DNA of 64,000 nt from Abelmoschus esculentus (taxonomy: Eukaryota; Streptophyta; Magnoliopsida; Malvales; Malvaceae), in assembly GCA_035048815.1 (NCBI GenBank), contig JAUCBN010000020.1:1309501-1373500 (forward strand), read 5' to 3'. This document shows positions 46,501 to 57,630 of the stretch, piece after piece. Both the position numbers and the translations under genes were made by a program. Numbering within the stretch: position 1 is the stretch's first letter; every line of letters starts with the position of its first letter. The notes below the pieces were generated by a model. It was not told the origin of the DNA, ran no database searches, and saw nothing but the letters and a program-made list of their open reading frames with translations.

Positions 46501-48149
46501 AGGGCGGAACTTCAGGTGCCTTCACTTTTCTTGTCTTAAGAGGAAAGATTTTGGACCTCACATCTTCCAAATTATGGTCAGGTCTGATTTTCAAAAGAAT
46601 GGATGAATCTCAATACACAATTATTTCTCCCGAATTTTTATTTAACAACATAAAGCATGTGTGAACACTCAACAAAGAAATATACAAAATGATCATTCAG
46701 GAAAACCAAAATATTTTTGCAATTTTTTTCCAATTCAACATATTTTTCCATGGTTTTGCCACTGAACTCGCACAATCTCAAGCAACGAGTTGTTACCTTT
46801 GCATAACACAGCTAGATCGTGCTAAGATATTTTGCTTGAAATTGGCTAAGTCACACATATCACTGAGATACGGGAAAACATATAAGCAACAGGAGACAGA
46901 AGAGAGTTTTAAGCAATATCAATTGCCGGTAAAGATATTCATGTTTTTATATCTTCTTTACTTGGCAAGAATGAATTTCAATGAGATTCACTGCAATTTC
47001 TACTCTTTCCACTTCAAAACTTTCATTCCATGGCTTTAAATATGAAATATATGGCACCAAAGAAAAAGGAATGGCATAGGAGGAGCCACCGTCGAACCTC
47101 AAAATGATGGAATGACTTACTATCCTAAGAAATACAGAAGAAATCGGTGAAGGTTGTCAATAACCCCTTCAAACAAATACTCAAGTAGGTATCTTTTGGA
47201 GCATCAACAAGATTGAAATGAAAATGAATAACTTTGTGTAATGAAGAAAGCAATTAACATATACTGACTACATAAGGCAGAGAGAAGGTGGTAAAAGAGA
47301 ATGATATGTACATGAAGGATACCTTAATTTCTCCAAAGGAACACAACCCAAATCGATGTTGCATATCGGACAGCACTCTAGTTCTTCATCTTCTATCTTC
47401 CCATAAATGCACTTTCTGCAAACTACACAACTTCTATTTATTAATTCAACAGACTCACATACATCAATCGTATAAAAGTTTTTAAAGGAAACCAGATGAG
47501 AAATTGAAACAATTGGAACTTTTATGTAACTAGGAAAAGAGGTTGGTTCCATTATATATTTCAAAACTGGAAAATCATATTAAAGTTTGAACCTTGTTCA
47601 GACTTGAAAAGCAAACAAGGAAAGCTACAATCTTTGGAGAAGCCATGGATGGAAAATTAAAACTGGGAGCATCAGATTTTAAACAAACGGATTCATAAAC
47701 AAATCAACAGTATTTCCAGACGTAGGCATTATAAATCAGCAAAACAATGTAACTGTTCCCATGGTTTTATAACCATTCCGTACGCATTGGTTTTATATCA
47801 AACTATTCTACCAAAATGCCTTGATATCACCTGGTAAGACTCATTTAGATATACACCACCAAGAGAACAAGTCAACAGAGAGGGAAAGAAGCAAAATCAA
47901 GAAAACCCCAGATCAGAAGAGGAACAAAACTGAAAATCTTGAAGAATTAAGAACAAATGACCAACAAATGAAGGAAATTTAGAAGGAAAACAAGGAAAGG
48001 TAAGATGAATCTCAAAAGGGGAGAAGAGACTCACACGTATGAAGACATTCAGATACGGTGGTGGCATCTCTAAGAAGCTTATTGCACAGAGGACAAGTCA
48101 TGCATGCTGCAATCGCCTCTCTCCTCACTTTCACGACCTGATTCGCCAT
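43537..48149 (-). CDS. DRIP2: RING E3 ubiquitin ligase of the DRIP family
   Basis: 429 aa from seven exons: 48035-48149, 47323-47422, 46250-46583, 45673-46115, 45519-45569, 43884-43956, 43537-43710; all GT-AG, phases close. The C3HC4 RING is split by intron 1: C19-x2-C22, C35-x-H37, C40-x2-C43, C56-x2-C59. A long charged, probably disordered middle follows, with a nuclear-localisation-like PKKLRRIRRKRD (282-293). The C-terminus (about 330-429, GPVWFSLVAS, PANYLRIKDG, PVSFIQKYLMKKLDL, EIKCMGQ) is the RAWUL-type ubiquitin-like domain. Arabidopsis DRIP1/DRIP2 are nuclear ligases that ubiquitinate the drought transcription factor DREB2A; substrate here is inferred. Length matches (about 420 aa). 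The symbol stands for the DRIP1/2 pair; I cannot separate them. Intron 6 (counting from the start, 43711-43883) is short and intron 5 (43957-45518) is the longest. Confidence 0.93.
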
Positions 48150-49245
48150 CTGCCTCTTCCCTTTCAATCTCAATAAAAATCCCCCCTTTACACTTACGGT
48201 ATCACTGCATGTCAACGAGAAGCAAAAGGCAAAGAAAACTTTACGTGCACATCTTCATAAAAACCAGCATTAGAACCCATGAAAGAAATACTTGTAAGAA
48301 AAAGGAATTAGAAACAGAGATGTGTATAGGAAAAGGGAAGAGATGGAGGGTGTTTTTTGTTCGGAGAAAGAAGGAGATTAGGATTATAGAACAGGGAAAG
48401 TGAGAATGGTGATTTTAGACGTTGAGGAATAAGAAAGAGGAAGAGAGATGGTGAGAAGAGGCAGGCAGGGTGATCTGAATCTAACAACAAAACAAAGAGA
48501 AAGAGAAAACAAGAGACTTAAGGAAGGTGTCGTCGACAGGAGGATGAACCTAGAGGTATTTTTTTATGTATTTTTCTTTCTGTCAATTTATATTTTTATT
48601 ATCATAATATAAATTTAATCTTTAATTTATATATTTTATTAAATTAGTTCAAACATAATTATAAAATAAATGTTTAAATTATGTTTATTTCATGCTAATT
48701 TTATGAGTTTTCAATTTTCTTAATTTTTTATTTATTTTAAATTCATATATTTTTTGTAAATAAGATAAATAATATTATGGTAGTATAGAGTAAAAGTTGA
48801 AGAAAAAAATAGTGTCTGATTGATTCTAAAATAAGGTTAAATTAATTTTTATATATACATTAAAGTAATTATTCAATTAAATTTTAAAAGTACTTTTCAG
48901 TATTATATCTTTAATTAACTTATTATATATTTTTTAATTTTCAAATATTAAATAAAAATATATATTCCATTAATAATCTTTAAAACATACAATTTAAATT
49001 TCAAATCTTTAATTATAAATTCAAAAAAAAAATTGGATAAATTCAAAATTAGTTAGGCATAATTTTCCTTTCCTTCTGTAGATATAAATTTTTCCAAAAA
49101 ATAAGAAAATTCCATTTTAATATGGTTTGGAATTCTGGGTGAGCCCTTAATTAAGAATGTGGGCCATACAGGTAAAGCCTACGTCAGGCTCACAATACAG
49201 TACTACGTCGTTTCAATTTCCATTTGGGTACTATCTGCTATCTGG
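48150..49245. other. DRIP 5' leader, promoter and AT-rich DNA
   Basis: 48150-48500 is purine-rich on the plus strand (CT-rich on the gene strand), as is usual for plant leaders. The rest is AT-rich with no gene. Confidence 0.45.
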
Positions 49246-49765
49246 TAGGGGTATTCAAAAATATCTAATCTGAATGATTCAATCCGAAAATTTAGATATT
49301 TGATCTTATTTTTATTTTAGGATTGAATATTCGATATGATTTTAAATCTTTCGGATGGATACGGATCATAATATTTTAAATTTTGAATTATTCGAAATCT
49401 GGTAATTTTTTTATTTTCAATAATGTGATACTTGTTATATCCAAAAATTAAAATAATTAAATTTTTTATAAATATGAATTTGATTATATTTAATAATTTA
49501 TTGTTTGTTAGTTTCGAAATTTTAAAATTTTCATAAATATAATATTTAAATTCGAAAAAATAATTAAATTAAAATATATTTTCGAATAATCGAATATTCA
49601 AAAATCCAATCCGATTATCTAAAAAAACTAGATCAGATATGGATCACTATATTACTAATCCAAAAAACAGATCAGTTATTAATCATTATATTATTAATCC
49701 GAAAATCTAGATGTCTAACAAAATTAGATAAATTATATTTAATATCCGATAATAAACGCCTCTTA
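49246..49765. mobile_element. Decayed TAGGGGTG-family hAT-type element
   Basis: Starts 'taggggtattcaaaaatatc', then has 'gaatattcgatatga' and 'cgaatattcaaaaat' strings in opposite orientation and ends near 'aaacgcctcttatta'. It resembles 38403-38888 in structure and vocabulary. No target-site repeat is visible, so the right edge is approximate. Confidence 0.45.
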
Positions 49766-50526
49766 TTACTAAATATTAATTAATTAATTTGCTGCAGTTG
49801 TTGCTGTTGCATTTTACTCTATATTTTATTACGGTCAATTAATGAAAACAATGAAATAAAAAGGGGACGGTACATACGGTGCTATGCTTGGTCAACTTAG
49901 CACACAAATGGGTATGGTTTGAGGCTAAAGCTACACGGGAAATAACGAAACAGAAGAGGGATAAGGCACAGAAAGAGACCAAGAGCTCTATTGGTCGGTG
50001 TTGAAATCATACAGTGTTTAATAAGTTTAATCTAGTAAAGTATTAATCGAGTCATATTCGAATAACTTATAATCTCTCGTCTTACTGATTGCGGGAAGAA
50101 AAAGCATTCCATTTCTTTGAGAGAGAAGGAATGAATGATAGTTGATGATGTTTGGCGTGCTCCTCCCCTTGGTCTCCATAACCACCTGATGTTCTTCCTC
50201 TACAACAGTGTTTCAGTGTCCTACCACATGATGACCATGCACACAAAATAAACCAGACACGTACACTGTCTTAGATGCATGGGTTAAGGTATACTTGTCA
50301 ACTAACAACTGGTTTATATCTATGCCAAACATGATGATGTAGATTTGGTATACCTTTCTTCAGCTAAATACAAAAGACTAATTAGTAATTACTCCTGGAG
50401 GACCCTCCAGGCTCCACCCCATGGACCATATGGTCCACTACCACAAATTAACCACCTTGCAGTGGTTCACCTGGTCCTGGACATGGACTACAAGAACCAA
50501 CAATGACCTTCTGACTCGGTTACAAA
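49766..50526. other. Intergenic DNA
   Basis: No gene seen. The sequence around 50390-50500 is less AT-rich ('ctccaggctccaccccatgg') but has no reading frame of note. Confidence 0.4.
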
Positions 50527-50937
50527 CAGGGGCGGTTCAAAGATTTTAAGGGTCCTGTGAAATTTATTAAAGTATAGTCCTTAAAAGTGATTGTCCATCA
50601 TCTTCACTAGTTATAAAATTGTAGCCCTTAGAAGCAAATGTCCTTTTTAGGGTCCTTATACGATTGTTTCTATTGCGTCCGTCTAAAGCCTCACTAGTTT
50701 TACTGAAGCAATAGTAATAGTAATAATCAATAAGATTATATGATCAATTGTCATATTTAAAAAATAATTATAACGTTTTAATAATTATAACTCATCTTTC
50801 TTGATAGTGTTTTTAAAAAATTTCAATGAATTTCGAGATTAACATCATCTAATAAATGTAGTTTATCAAAATTTGAATCTCTCTTTTTCAGAGCCTTGTG
50901 CGGTCGCTCCTATTGCGTCTATCTAAAACCCCCGCTG
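50527..50937. mobile_element. Dispersed repeat family R1, fullest copy
   Basis: Starts CAGGGGCGGTTC and ends CCCCCGCTG, weak inverted ends that suggest a hAT-like MITE. Matches 1-349 almost throughout and 5391-5752 in part. The motif 'tattgcgtc..tctaaa' occurs twice, so the inner structure is itself a repeat. No firm target-site duplication (GTTACAAA against GTTATTCT). Confidence 0.65.
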
Positions 50938-51882
50938 GTTATTCTTATTCATGTCCAACTTCACCAACAGAGTGTTACTGTCAGCTTTACCATTCTTGTA
51001 ATCCTATTTAATTTGAAGGAATGAATTTCTGTTAAATCTGTTTTTAGTTATATTTTACGATTTTAAACCTGTTGTTCTTGACACAAAAATTAATTTGACT
51101 TAAACGAACGTTTATCCATCGTATTTAACGTGTAAATAGACGTTTGTTGATAATTATTTTTTTTAATTTTTATCAATAAATATTTACATTTTACCGACAG
51201 GGGTTGGTATAAGTAGTAAGCAACTTGATTCCGCTTAAGCAAGTCTCAAGTTCGAAATGTTATATACACAGAAAATCCCTGCAAGAAACTCACCCACAAA
51301 ACTAGATGTACGACCCGAGTCGATACAGATTAATCAGGCCAAGACCTTAAAAAACCGAAAGAACAATAAAAAAAATTTATATCTCATATTAAACAGGACA
51401 GATCGAAACTCATCAAATTCGAGCTAAATTATCCCTATGTCTCCAAAGATAATTTTACCTCCAGTGTTGGACTTGAACAGTAATAGACTTTCCTGCAGAC
51501 ACGAGTCCACAAAACAGGGAGATATGGCTGGATCTAACAAGTAAATCACCATCCTCCAGGCTCCATCCCAATCATGACACACAGGATTCGACTATTGAGT
51601 TCTGTTTTTTCACCATAATCAACGGCAGACACCCATCTTCCTTGTACGAATCACAGTCTGAGACCACCCAAAACGTGAAAGAAAATCAAAAGCTACACTT
51701 GTCCCTTTGAAAGAATGGCAACTCCCTCAAAACCCTAGTTTTGTTTCTTCTGTAACTCATGTTTCTTGCTACCAAAGCATCGAATTCTGCTTTTCTCTAG
51801 AACGATTAATCACAAGTAAACTCAAGAAGTAAATATTGCATCTTTTCTTTTTCTGTTGAAAGTTCCTCTTTTTTGTCGGTTG
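50938..51882. other. Upstream region of the GAUT gene
   Basis: Near 51200-51260 'ggttggtataagtagtaagc' and 'caagttcgaaatg' resemble the A and B boxes of a tRNA-derived SINE, but the match is loose. The leader of the GAUT gene probably starts around 51640-51700. Confidence 0.35.
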
Positions 51883-54800
51883 ATGAAGAAGCATCATCGA
51901 TGGCAGAGGATTCTGATCCTCTCATTGCTCTCTTTCTCTGTATGCGCTCCAATCGTGTTGGTATCTAGGAGGTTCAAAACCCTTACTTCCTTTGGTAATC
52001 TTTCTCAAATCTGTTTAGCTACATTGCTTGAAATGTGAATTTGAACTAATTTACTGTTAGTGGAGTAGTTGATCAGACGAGAAAACCAATGAGCGTTTCT
52101 TAGCAGTTTTGGTATTTCAGGTGTTGACTGATCTTGTTTTGCTTTGCATTTTTGATTCTGTAACTGCAGGCCTGAAGGAGTTTGTGGAGGAGGATTCGCC
52201 CAGTGTTGTATGGATCTCTCTTCCTTGGATTTTTTTCTCCCCTTTTTGGATAAATTTCTAATGGATTTTGCTTTCTTTGATTCAGAAACACATGACAGAT
52301 GTTTTAAGACTCAATTCCATTGAACAGGTATCTTTAATATTGATGGATTTAGTTTATTTTGCTTTGAACATTTTATCTGGATATGTTTCTAACAGTTTAT
52401 GGGTGTTTGTTGCTTTGTCATATAGGAATCTGCAAATGAATTAAAAGGTCCAGAACTAGATGTTTTCAAAGACAAGAATTTTAGTTCTGTAGTTAGACGA
52501 AGTTCTTATGAATATCGTGATTCGGATCAATTTGGGAATGCACAAGATGATTCTAAATTATTAGAGGCAAATGGTTGGTATTACCTGGGTGCATGTGGTG
52601 TCTTTTATCATAGAATTATAGTTTACTGAGTTGAATGTGACTCTGAGTTACTATGCTTTCTTAATTCAGAAACTAATGAGAAAGGAAAACACGATCATCA
52701 AATTCAGAAGACTATAATACAAATGAATTCTATGGAAAAGGTGCGTATGAATCTGAAGTATCATGAGATGCTAACATTTGAATGTTAGACTATATATGGT
52801 TGCAGTGATGGGGTACAGTGTGGTTCTTTCCAGAGTGTCAGCGCAATAAGGATCAAGTTTTTTTTTTTTTTTAACATGTAGTTTACACAAACTTATTTGT
52901 TGCAGGAGCCACTCAATCAAGAAATAGGTATACATGATCAACGTTTGCGGTTTCTACCATTCAGGGTTGTGAATGAGAAGGTAAAGCAGATGCGAGATCA
53001 GCTCATTACAGCAAAAGCGTACTTAAGTTTTGCACCACCAGGTAGTACCTCTCGCTTGATGAAATCATTGCGAGCTCGAATCAGAGAGTTGGAACGAGAA
53101 GTTGGTGAAGCTAGCAGGGATTCAGATTTGCCAAGGAGGTAAGAAATGGACAAAGTTTTTAATTATAATTTTACCAAAGCATTATTTTCAATAATAAACT
53201 TGAGTTCTCGAATAGTATCAAGTAAATAAGCTTATATTTGGGGTTGAATTGCTTCAACTGAACTTTATAACTGAAAAACGGTTAAATTTTCAGTGCATCA
53301 CAGAAAATGAGATCAATGGAGATTACTTTGACCAAAGCAAGTCAGGTATACCCTGACTGCTCTGCAATGGCTACAAAGCTTCTTGCTATGGCTTATGATG
53401 CTGAAGAACAGGTTCAGGTACTGAACAAGAATCAAGAGTCATATCTTGTTCAACTCGCTGGAAGGACCACCCCTAAAGGCCTTCACTGCCTCTCCATGCA
53501 GCTAACAGCTGAATATTTTTTGCTTCAACCTGAGGAAAGGCATTTTTCTAACCAACAAAATTTGAATGATCCAAACCTTTATCACTATGCAGTATTCTCA
53601 GACAATGTTCTGGCTTGTTCAGTGGTTGTTAACTCCACAATTTCCTCTGCAAAGGTAAACTGCTTTTGTCCATTTTACCTTCTTTGTTGCTGTATTATCA
53701 TTTTCATTAAATTTGAATCTTTTCTTATGTTATGATGTTAAACATGGTTTGCTCATGAAAATGTTTGTCATTACATTCACATGACAAAATTGTGTGTTAA
53801 ATCGATACAGTTATTATTACTTGAACCATAATGACTTGAGTTTTTGTGTCCTAAGCTTTCCAAAGTTGCAATTGCAATGACGTTCATTCACCTTCGCTTC
53901 TTTGCCACAAGCTCATCCCTATCCTACCTTCAGATAAACTTCCCCTTCAATAAGATAATATACTCTTCTGTCATTTCTCCCATTTATTTGATGAGTATAT
54001 GCAGTCGGTTCAGGATTGAACCTTTGACTTTACCTGTTAGTGGATGTAATATCCTTGATAATTAATATTGGTTATGCAGGAGCCTGAGAAAATCGTTTTT
54101 CATGTGGTGACTGATTCTCTCAACCTCCCAGCAATCTCAATGTGGTTTTTATTAAATCCTCCTGGCAAAGCTACAATTCATGTTCAGAGCACAGATAACT
54201 TTGATTGGTTGTACACCAAGTATAATTCAACATTGAAGGAACAAAAGTCTTATGATCCAAGATATTCTTCCTCCCTTGGCCACCTGCACTTCTATCTGCC
54301 TGACATCTTTCCAGCTCTGAATAAGATTCTACTCTTTCATCATGATGTTGTAGTGCAAAGAGATTTAACTGAAATTTGGAGCCTTGACATGAAAGGGAAA
54401 GTAAATGCAGCAGTGGAGACTTGTCTGGAAAGTGAAGCCGCGTTGCGTTCAATGCACATGTATATGAATTTTTCAGACTCATTTTTTACGAGTAAGTTTG
54501 ATTCTAATGTTTGCACGTGGGCATTTGGCATGAATTTGTTTGATCTTCATGAATGGAGAAGAAAAAAGTTAACCATGCTCTACCGGAATTACTTGCAACT
54601 GGTATGGGCTTATACTTTCTTTGTATTTGAAATTTTGAATGTTCTTTATGCTACTGTTACAAGCTTGTTGATTTATTTTTATTCTATAGTTTTCTAAACT
54701 GCACATTAATTCCTTGGTAAATATTTTAATCGACTTCATTGCATGTGTTCTTTTTTGACGTTGTGTTGTTTTAGTCCAAGGAATATATAAGAAATTTTGT

Positions 54801-55096
54801 GTTCGTCGCATGTTTTGTAACAGGGACTTGAGAAACAATTGTGGACGGCAGGAAGCTTCCCCATAGGTTGGACCTTCTACAACCAAACTGTAGCTTTAGG
54901 AAAGAGATGGCACACACTTGGGCTAGGTTATAACTCAGGTATTCCACAGGGTGATATCGAGAATGCTGTGGTTATACACTATGACGGATTCATGAAACCC
55001 TGGCTGGAAATAGGAATTGCTAAATACAAAGGCTATTGGAGCAAACATGTGCTGTATGACCACCCTTACTTGCAACAGTGCAATATCCGTGAGTGA
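51883..55096 (+). CDS. GAUT6: Probable galacturonosyltransferase, GAUT5/GAUT6 clade
   Basis: 599 aa from nine exons: 51883-51994, 52170-52207, 52286-52327, 52426-52573, 52670-52740, 52906-53138, 53294-53654, 54080-54601, 54824-55096. All GT-AG; phases close. Type II Golgi protein: short basic start (MKKHHRWQR), signal anchor about 9-27, stem, then a GT8 catalytic domain. Family blocks: AKAYLSFAPPGS, RTTPKGLHCLSMQLTAEY, VFSDNVLACSVVVNST, IVFHVVTDSLNLPAISMWF, CTWAFGMNLFDL and HYDGFMKPW. GAUTs add galacturonic acid to pectin in the Golgi; only some members have shown activity. The N-terminal blocks (LILSLLSFSV, LKGPELDVFKD) fit the GAUT5/6 clade, and the symbol stands for that clade. Oddities: the metal-binding D-x-D (usual LDHDVVVQ) reads F421-H-H-D-V, so the first Asp is His (54338-54340), and GWLTFY has lost its Leu (GWTFY). 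Both suggest weakened or lost catalysis. Confidence 0.92.
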
Positions 55097-55748
55097 TCGA
55101 AATTCACGTCATGCAACTGGAATTCTTTGTTTCATGCCAAGATTACCAGTGACATCTTTCCGAAACTGTTCCTCGGCTTTCACTTCTCTGAAATCTAGAT
55201 CTCTTTCGATGTTCCTGCCGCAAGACCCTGTTTGTCTCGCGCTTGATTGTTTAGACCTGATTGTTTCGATGTTTCTGCAGGGATGCTGGGTGCATTGCAA
55301 GTATTCATTTGTACATAACTGAGATCACAATTCCACTAGCTTGAATTGATAGTTGAAATGTAGTAGGAATTAAATAAACTTTTGCAACTGGATGCCTTGT
55401 TATGTAGAATTTTCAGTTTCAGTTCAGGATGGATATGCCTGGTTGGTTGTGGGTGTGGCACTTGTTCTTAATTATGAGGATGTATCTTTCATACGAAATC
55501 ATTATTTTATCTAAAGATTCTCTTCTTTTACTTTGTTTCTCCCTTGGCTATCATTTGTCTTCTCCTCTGATGATTATACTCTTCAAAGTTATCTGACATA
55601 ATGCATCAAGCAAGCATACAGTGACCAAATTGCAGGCATTTGAAAACTGATGTATCCAATTATATATATATATATATAACTGAGGAATTATTAAAAGGAA
55701 ACTTTATTTCAAAAAATATATTTCCTACAATATTGTGGTTTACTCAGA
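55097..55748 (+). other. GAUT 3' untranslated region and flank
   Basis: The transcript probably ends within about 300 bases of the stop; 'aattaaataaactttt' near 55368 is a plausible polyadenylation region. A (TA)n microsatellite lies at 55660-55678. Confidence 0.45.
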
Positions 55749-56035
55749 AGGCCTTATGCATACAACCCGTCTTTGAACAATGATTCGAATAAAAAATAAT
55801 ATTTCGGCAAAGGCCTCATGCATACAACCCGACTTTGAACAGTGATTCGAATAAAAAAAGCACACCTACTTTAAAGTCACTATTCAAAGTCGGGTTGTAT
55901 GCATGAGGCCTTTGCCGAAATATTATTTTTTATTCGAATCATTGTTCAAAGACGGGTTGTATGCATGAGGCCTTTGCCGAAATATTATTTTTTATTCGAA
56001 TCATTGTTCAAAGACGGGTTATATGCATGAAGTCT
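55749..56035. repeat. Inverted array of ~62-70-bp units forming a long hairpin
   Basis: The unit contains 'catgcatacaacccg', 'ctttgaacaatgattcg' and 'aaaaaataatatttcggca'. About one and a half units run forward at 55749-55842, and two and a half run reversed at 55881-56035. Bases 55749-55842 are almost perfectly complementary to 55881-55972, giving a stem of about 92 bp with a 38-base loop. Non-coding. Confidence 0.9.
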
Positions 56036-56136
56036 TTTGAACGCTACTGTGGGAAATAATGATGTGTAAACCATATTTTTGGAAATAAAATTTCCAATCA
56101 CAATATTTTAATAATTCTTCCCTTAGAAACTCTTAA

Positions 56137-57159
56137 CGGTGCGTATGGTTCACGGAATGTAAGATTACCGTTGGGAATAAGATTACTGGAATGTCGCATT
56201 ACTTACCCTATTACTGGGAATGTTGTATTATCTTGTTTGGTTTGTTTGGCAGGAATGTAAAATTACAGTGTTTGGTTGAAGGAATATAAGATAATAAAAA
56301 TATATGTTATATCAAATTATCCTTAAGATATATTTTTCATTTTAACAAGTTAAATTCTTAATATTAAAGTTAAAACATTTACATAAGAATTCATAAAATA
56401 TATTATCATTTAATATTAAAGTTAAATTTTTAATATTATTTTTTTATTATTTACATAAGATTATTTCTAAAATTAAACTTGTTACTTTTTTACCTTTGAT
56501 GAATTATTTTTGTTTATCTTCCTTTTTTAATTTTTTAACCCTTGTTTAATTTATTTGTGTAATAAGTAAATCTTTATTATTTAATTAAGAAAACCCCCAA
56601 GTAGAATGTATAAATTTATCTAGATAAAGCTTTAATAAATTTGAAGGAATATCATTAAATAATTCTAATGGATCAATCAACTTTATCAAACTTTATAAAT
56701 TTAAAAAAATATCGTTAAATTATATATTCTATATTGTATTTGTTTAGAATATATAATTCATTCTATAAAAAAAATATGTAGATATATATTTTTTCGAAAA
56801 TATCTATATATTCATTTATTATTTTATGTTTTAACTTCGTATCTTATTCAATATTTATTTATTTGTATGTAATTATGCCTTATTTAATTATTTAAAATAA
56901 TAAATTAACCTAAAAATGAACGGACATGATTGAAATGTTTCTATTTTATCAAGGGCATTTTTGTCCTAAATACCCGAAATCCCCAAATACCTAAAAAAAG
57001 CAAGGGAATAGGATTCCTGGAATAAACACAAAAACACGCTACTGTTGGTAATCATCTTTTCCAGGTTGGTGGGAATGAGAACAAACCAAACATGAGAATA
57101 AGATTCCGGAATGTTGCATTACCCCTGGTAATGTTGTATTCCGCGATCCAAACGCACCC
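56137..57159. mobile_element. PIF/Harbinger-type non-autonomous element
   Basis: Starts CGGTGCGTATGGTTCACGGA and the right end reads, on the other strand, GGGTGCGTTTGGATCGCGGA. The inverted similarity continues for over 30 bp (GGAATGTAAGATTAC against GGAATACAACATTAC). The trinucleotide TAA flanks it at 56134-56136 and 57160-57162, the target of PIF/Harbinger insertion. It is 1023 bp, with an AT-rich core and no transposase. Inner subterminal repeats with 'ggaatgt' and 'aataagattc' add to the fold-back. Confidence 0.85.
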
Positions 57160-57630
57160 TAAAAGTTTTCATATGCCTGGAATTTTGGTCATTGTATGCT
57201 TTCTTCATGCATAATATGTGAGATTTGAATCCAATTGAACTAGTTATTACTCCATTACCTGAATGACTCCTGCCTACTATTATTATCAGTTCAAGGTGCT
57301 AAACTCTGCTGTTAAGGTTATCCATTTCAGGCATTAATGGTGGATCTTTGAGAATCTGTAGTACAAACAGCACTGCAGCAGTTAACAAACAGCATATTTA
57401 GATTAAGGAATTCAAATTATCATGAGCTACTTGGTTAACAACATTTAATCCATCCTATTTGTTGTCAAATTAATTATTCCACACATACATCACATTACTA
57501 AAGGGAACATTCCCCACGAGGCACAATGATAAGCATATAAACTCTAATGTTACATATATTGCTGGAATCTCTGAAACCTCATCTCCTAGGATCATAAGAG
57601 ATCAGACCATGTATATGCATTTGAGTCACC

